From positions 1-7,652 of the forward strand of contig JAJZDO010001038.1 of assembly GCA_021805955.1 (NCBI GenBank): a DNA stretch of 7,652 nucleotides, written 5' to 3'. The notes below the pieces were generated by a model. It had not been told where the DNA came from. It made no database searches and was given only the letters and a program-made list of their open reading frames with translations. Source of the DNA: Acidobacteriota bacterium. GTDB taxonomy: Bacteria; Acidobacteriota; Terriglobia; Terriglobales; Acidobacteriaceae. The position numbers and the translations under genes were made by a program. This document shows, piece by piece, positions 6,738 through 7,652 of this stretch. Positions within the stretch are counted from its first letter, which is position 1. The number at the start of each line of letters is the position of its first letter.

Positions 6738-7652
6738 ATGGATCTACACCAGAAAATTCGTACGCTTCCAGCCGGCCCCGGCGTCTACATGTTTCACAAC
6801 GCAGATAGAAAGGTAATTTACATCGGCAAGGCGAAAAATCTGCGCTCACGGGTACGGTCGTATTTTCTTGAAGCAGCGCAGGTGAATGCCAAAACCGGCT
6901 CGCTGATGCGGGAAGCTGTCGACCTGGAATATATCCTGGTGGCGAACGAACATGAAGCGCTGGCCCTGGAAAACAATCTTATCAAGCAGCGCAAGCCCTG
7001 TTTCAACGTGCTGCTGCGGGACGATAAGACCTATCCGTATGTGAAACTCACGCTGGGCGATCGTTATCCCAAGGTTGTAGTCACGCGAAGGGTCCGCAAA
7101 GACGGCGCCATCTACTACGGCCCATATTTCCCTGGGAATCTTGCGTATCGCATCGTCGATCTCATCCATCGCACATTTCTGATCCCCAGTTGCAAGGTCG
7201 ATCTTTCGCGCTATCATCCCCGCCCCTGCCTTCAGTACTATATCCATCGCTGCCTTGGCCCTTGCGTCGAAGGGCTCACGACTCCAGACATCTACGCCGA
7301 GGCGGTTCGTGATGTGCGTTTGATGCTGGAAGGTCACGCAGCCGATCTGGAGAAATCTCTCGAACAGAGAATGCAGGCCGCAGCCGCAAATGAGCAATTT
7401 GAGCTGGCTGGCCGTTATCGCGACCTGGCGATTACGCTCCATCAATTGCAGGAAAAACAGCGCATCGCTGCCGCATCGGATGACGACGCCGACGTCTTCG
7501 GCTTTCATTATGAAAAAGGAATGCTAGCTGCGAATCTGTTTCACATTCGCAATGGCCGCATCGTCGACCGGCGTGAATTCTTCTGGGAAGACCTGCCGGA
7601 ATTTCCTGAAGCCCAAATCGTCGATGCTTTACCACCAGAGTCTGTTCCCGGA
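6738..7652 (+). CDS. uvrC: Excinuclease ABC subunit C, 3' partial
   Basis: UvrC makes the dual incisions in nucleotide excision repair after UvrA/UvrB load at a lesion. The first 305 residues are visible; the frame is open to the right edge, so the RNase H-like nuclease and helix-hairpin-helix domains lie outside. The GIY-YIG nuclease begins at GPGVYMF (Tyr17) and IYIGKAKNLRSR (Tyr28, Arg38), and contains the metal-binding Glu78 in ALENNLIK and Asn90. Cys152, 164, 172 and 176 match the spacing (x11, x7, x3) I recall for the Fe-S cysteines of E. coli UvrC. A UVR (UvrB-binding) motif spans about 205-240. The ATG at 6738 is the first possible start after an in-frame TAA at 6714-6716. The preceding bases are pyrimidine-rich with no Shine-Dalgarno. 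It is divergent from the lipoprotein gene and not in an operon with anything in view. Confidence 0.97.
   Translation, partial: MDLHQKIRTLPAGPGVYMFHNADRKVIYIGKAKNLRSRVRSYFLEAAQVNAKTGSLMREAVDLEYILVANEHEALALENNLIKQRKPCFNVLLRDDKTYPYVKLTLGDRYPKVVVTRRVRKDGAIYYGPYFPGNLAYRIVDLIHRTFLIPSCKVDLSRYHPRPCLQYYIHRCLGPCVEGLTTPDIYAEAVRDVRLMLEGHAADLEKSLEQRMQAAAANEQFELAGRYRDLAITLHQLQEKQRIAAASDDDADVFGFHYEKGMLAANLFHIRNGRIVDRREFFWEDLPEFPEAQIVDALPPESVPG

Noticed and set aside
6846..7508. 220-codon open frame on the minus strand
   Set aside because: It lies entirely antisense to the conserved UvrC coding sequence and has no family resemblance; it is a codon-bias shadow.
1..7652. CRISPR array, prophage, insertion sequence or defence island
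   Set aside because: No direct-repeat array, transposase, integrase, nuclease-helicase pair or toxin-antitoxin genes are visible; every long frame that is not a shadow is a known family.

Overview
The window looks like ordinary chromosomal DNA from a moderately GC-rich Gram-negative bacterium. A lipobox-bearing OmpA-type lipoprotein and a DUF4254 protein argue for an outer membrane. The combination of a COG4299-type membrane acyltransferase, a DUF4254 protein, this style of ATP-grasp protein and this UvrC suggests Acidobacteriota. That assignment comes from family memory, not from a database comparison, and is only moderately secure.

Layout from left to right: (1) the 3' part of a multi-pass membrane protein of the heparan-alpha-glucosaminide N-acetyltransferase-like/DUF5009 (COG4299) family, + strand, cut by the left edge. 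(2) Converging on it, a minus-strand run read from right to left as ATP-grasp-like protein, then galT (galactose-1-phosphate uridylyltransferase), then hutH (histidine ammonia-lyase). The gaps are about 28 nt and 14 nt, so the three genes probably form one transcript. (3) A divergent control region at about 4890-5040, with a perfect 12-bp inverted repeat that flanks a -10-like hexamer. (4) A + strand DUF4254 gene. (5) A convergent minus-strand OmpA/Pal-like lipoprotein. (6) A divergent intergenic region, then the first 305 codons of uvrC, + strand, cut by the right edge.

How the genes work together: HutH deaminates histidine to urocanate and GalT carries out the uridylyl transfer of the Leloir pathway. 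They share no pathway, so their apparent operon is probably a loose housekeeping/catabolic grouping. The lipoprotein anchors the outer membrane to peptidoglycan. UvrC is the nuclease of nucleotide excision repair.

I found no CRISPR array, transposase, phage gene, toxin-antitoxin pair, defence system or RNA gene. The least ordinary items are the ATP-grasp-like protein, which appears to lack the usual second ATP-binding lysine and a C-terminal arginine, and the inverted repeat wrapped around its predicted promoter. Neither amounts to a demonstrated new system.
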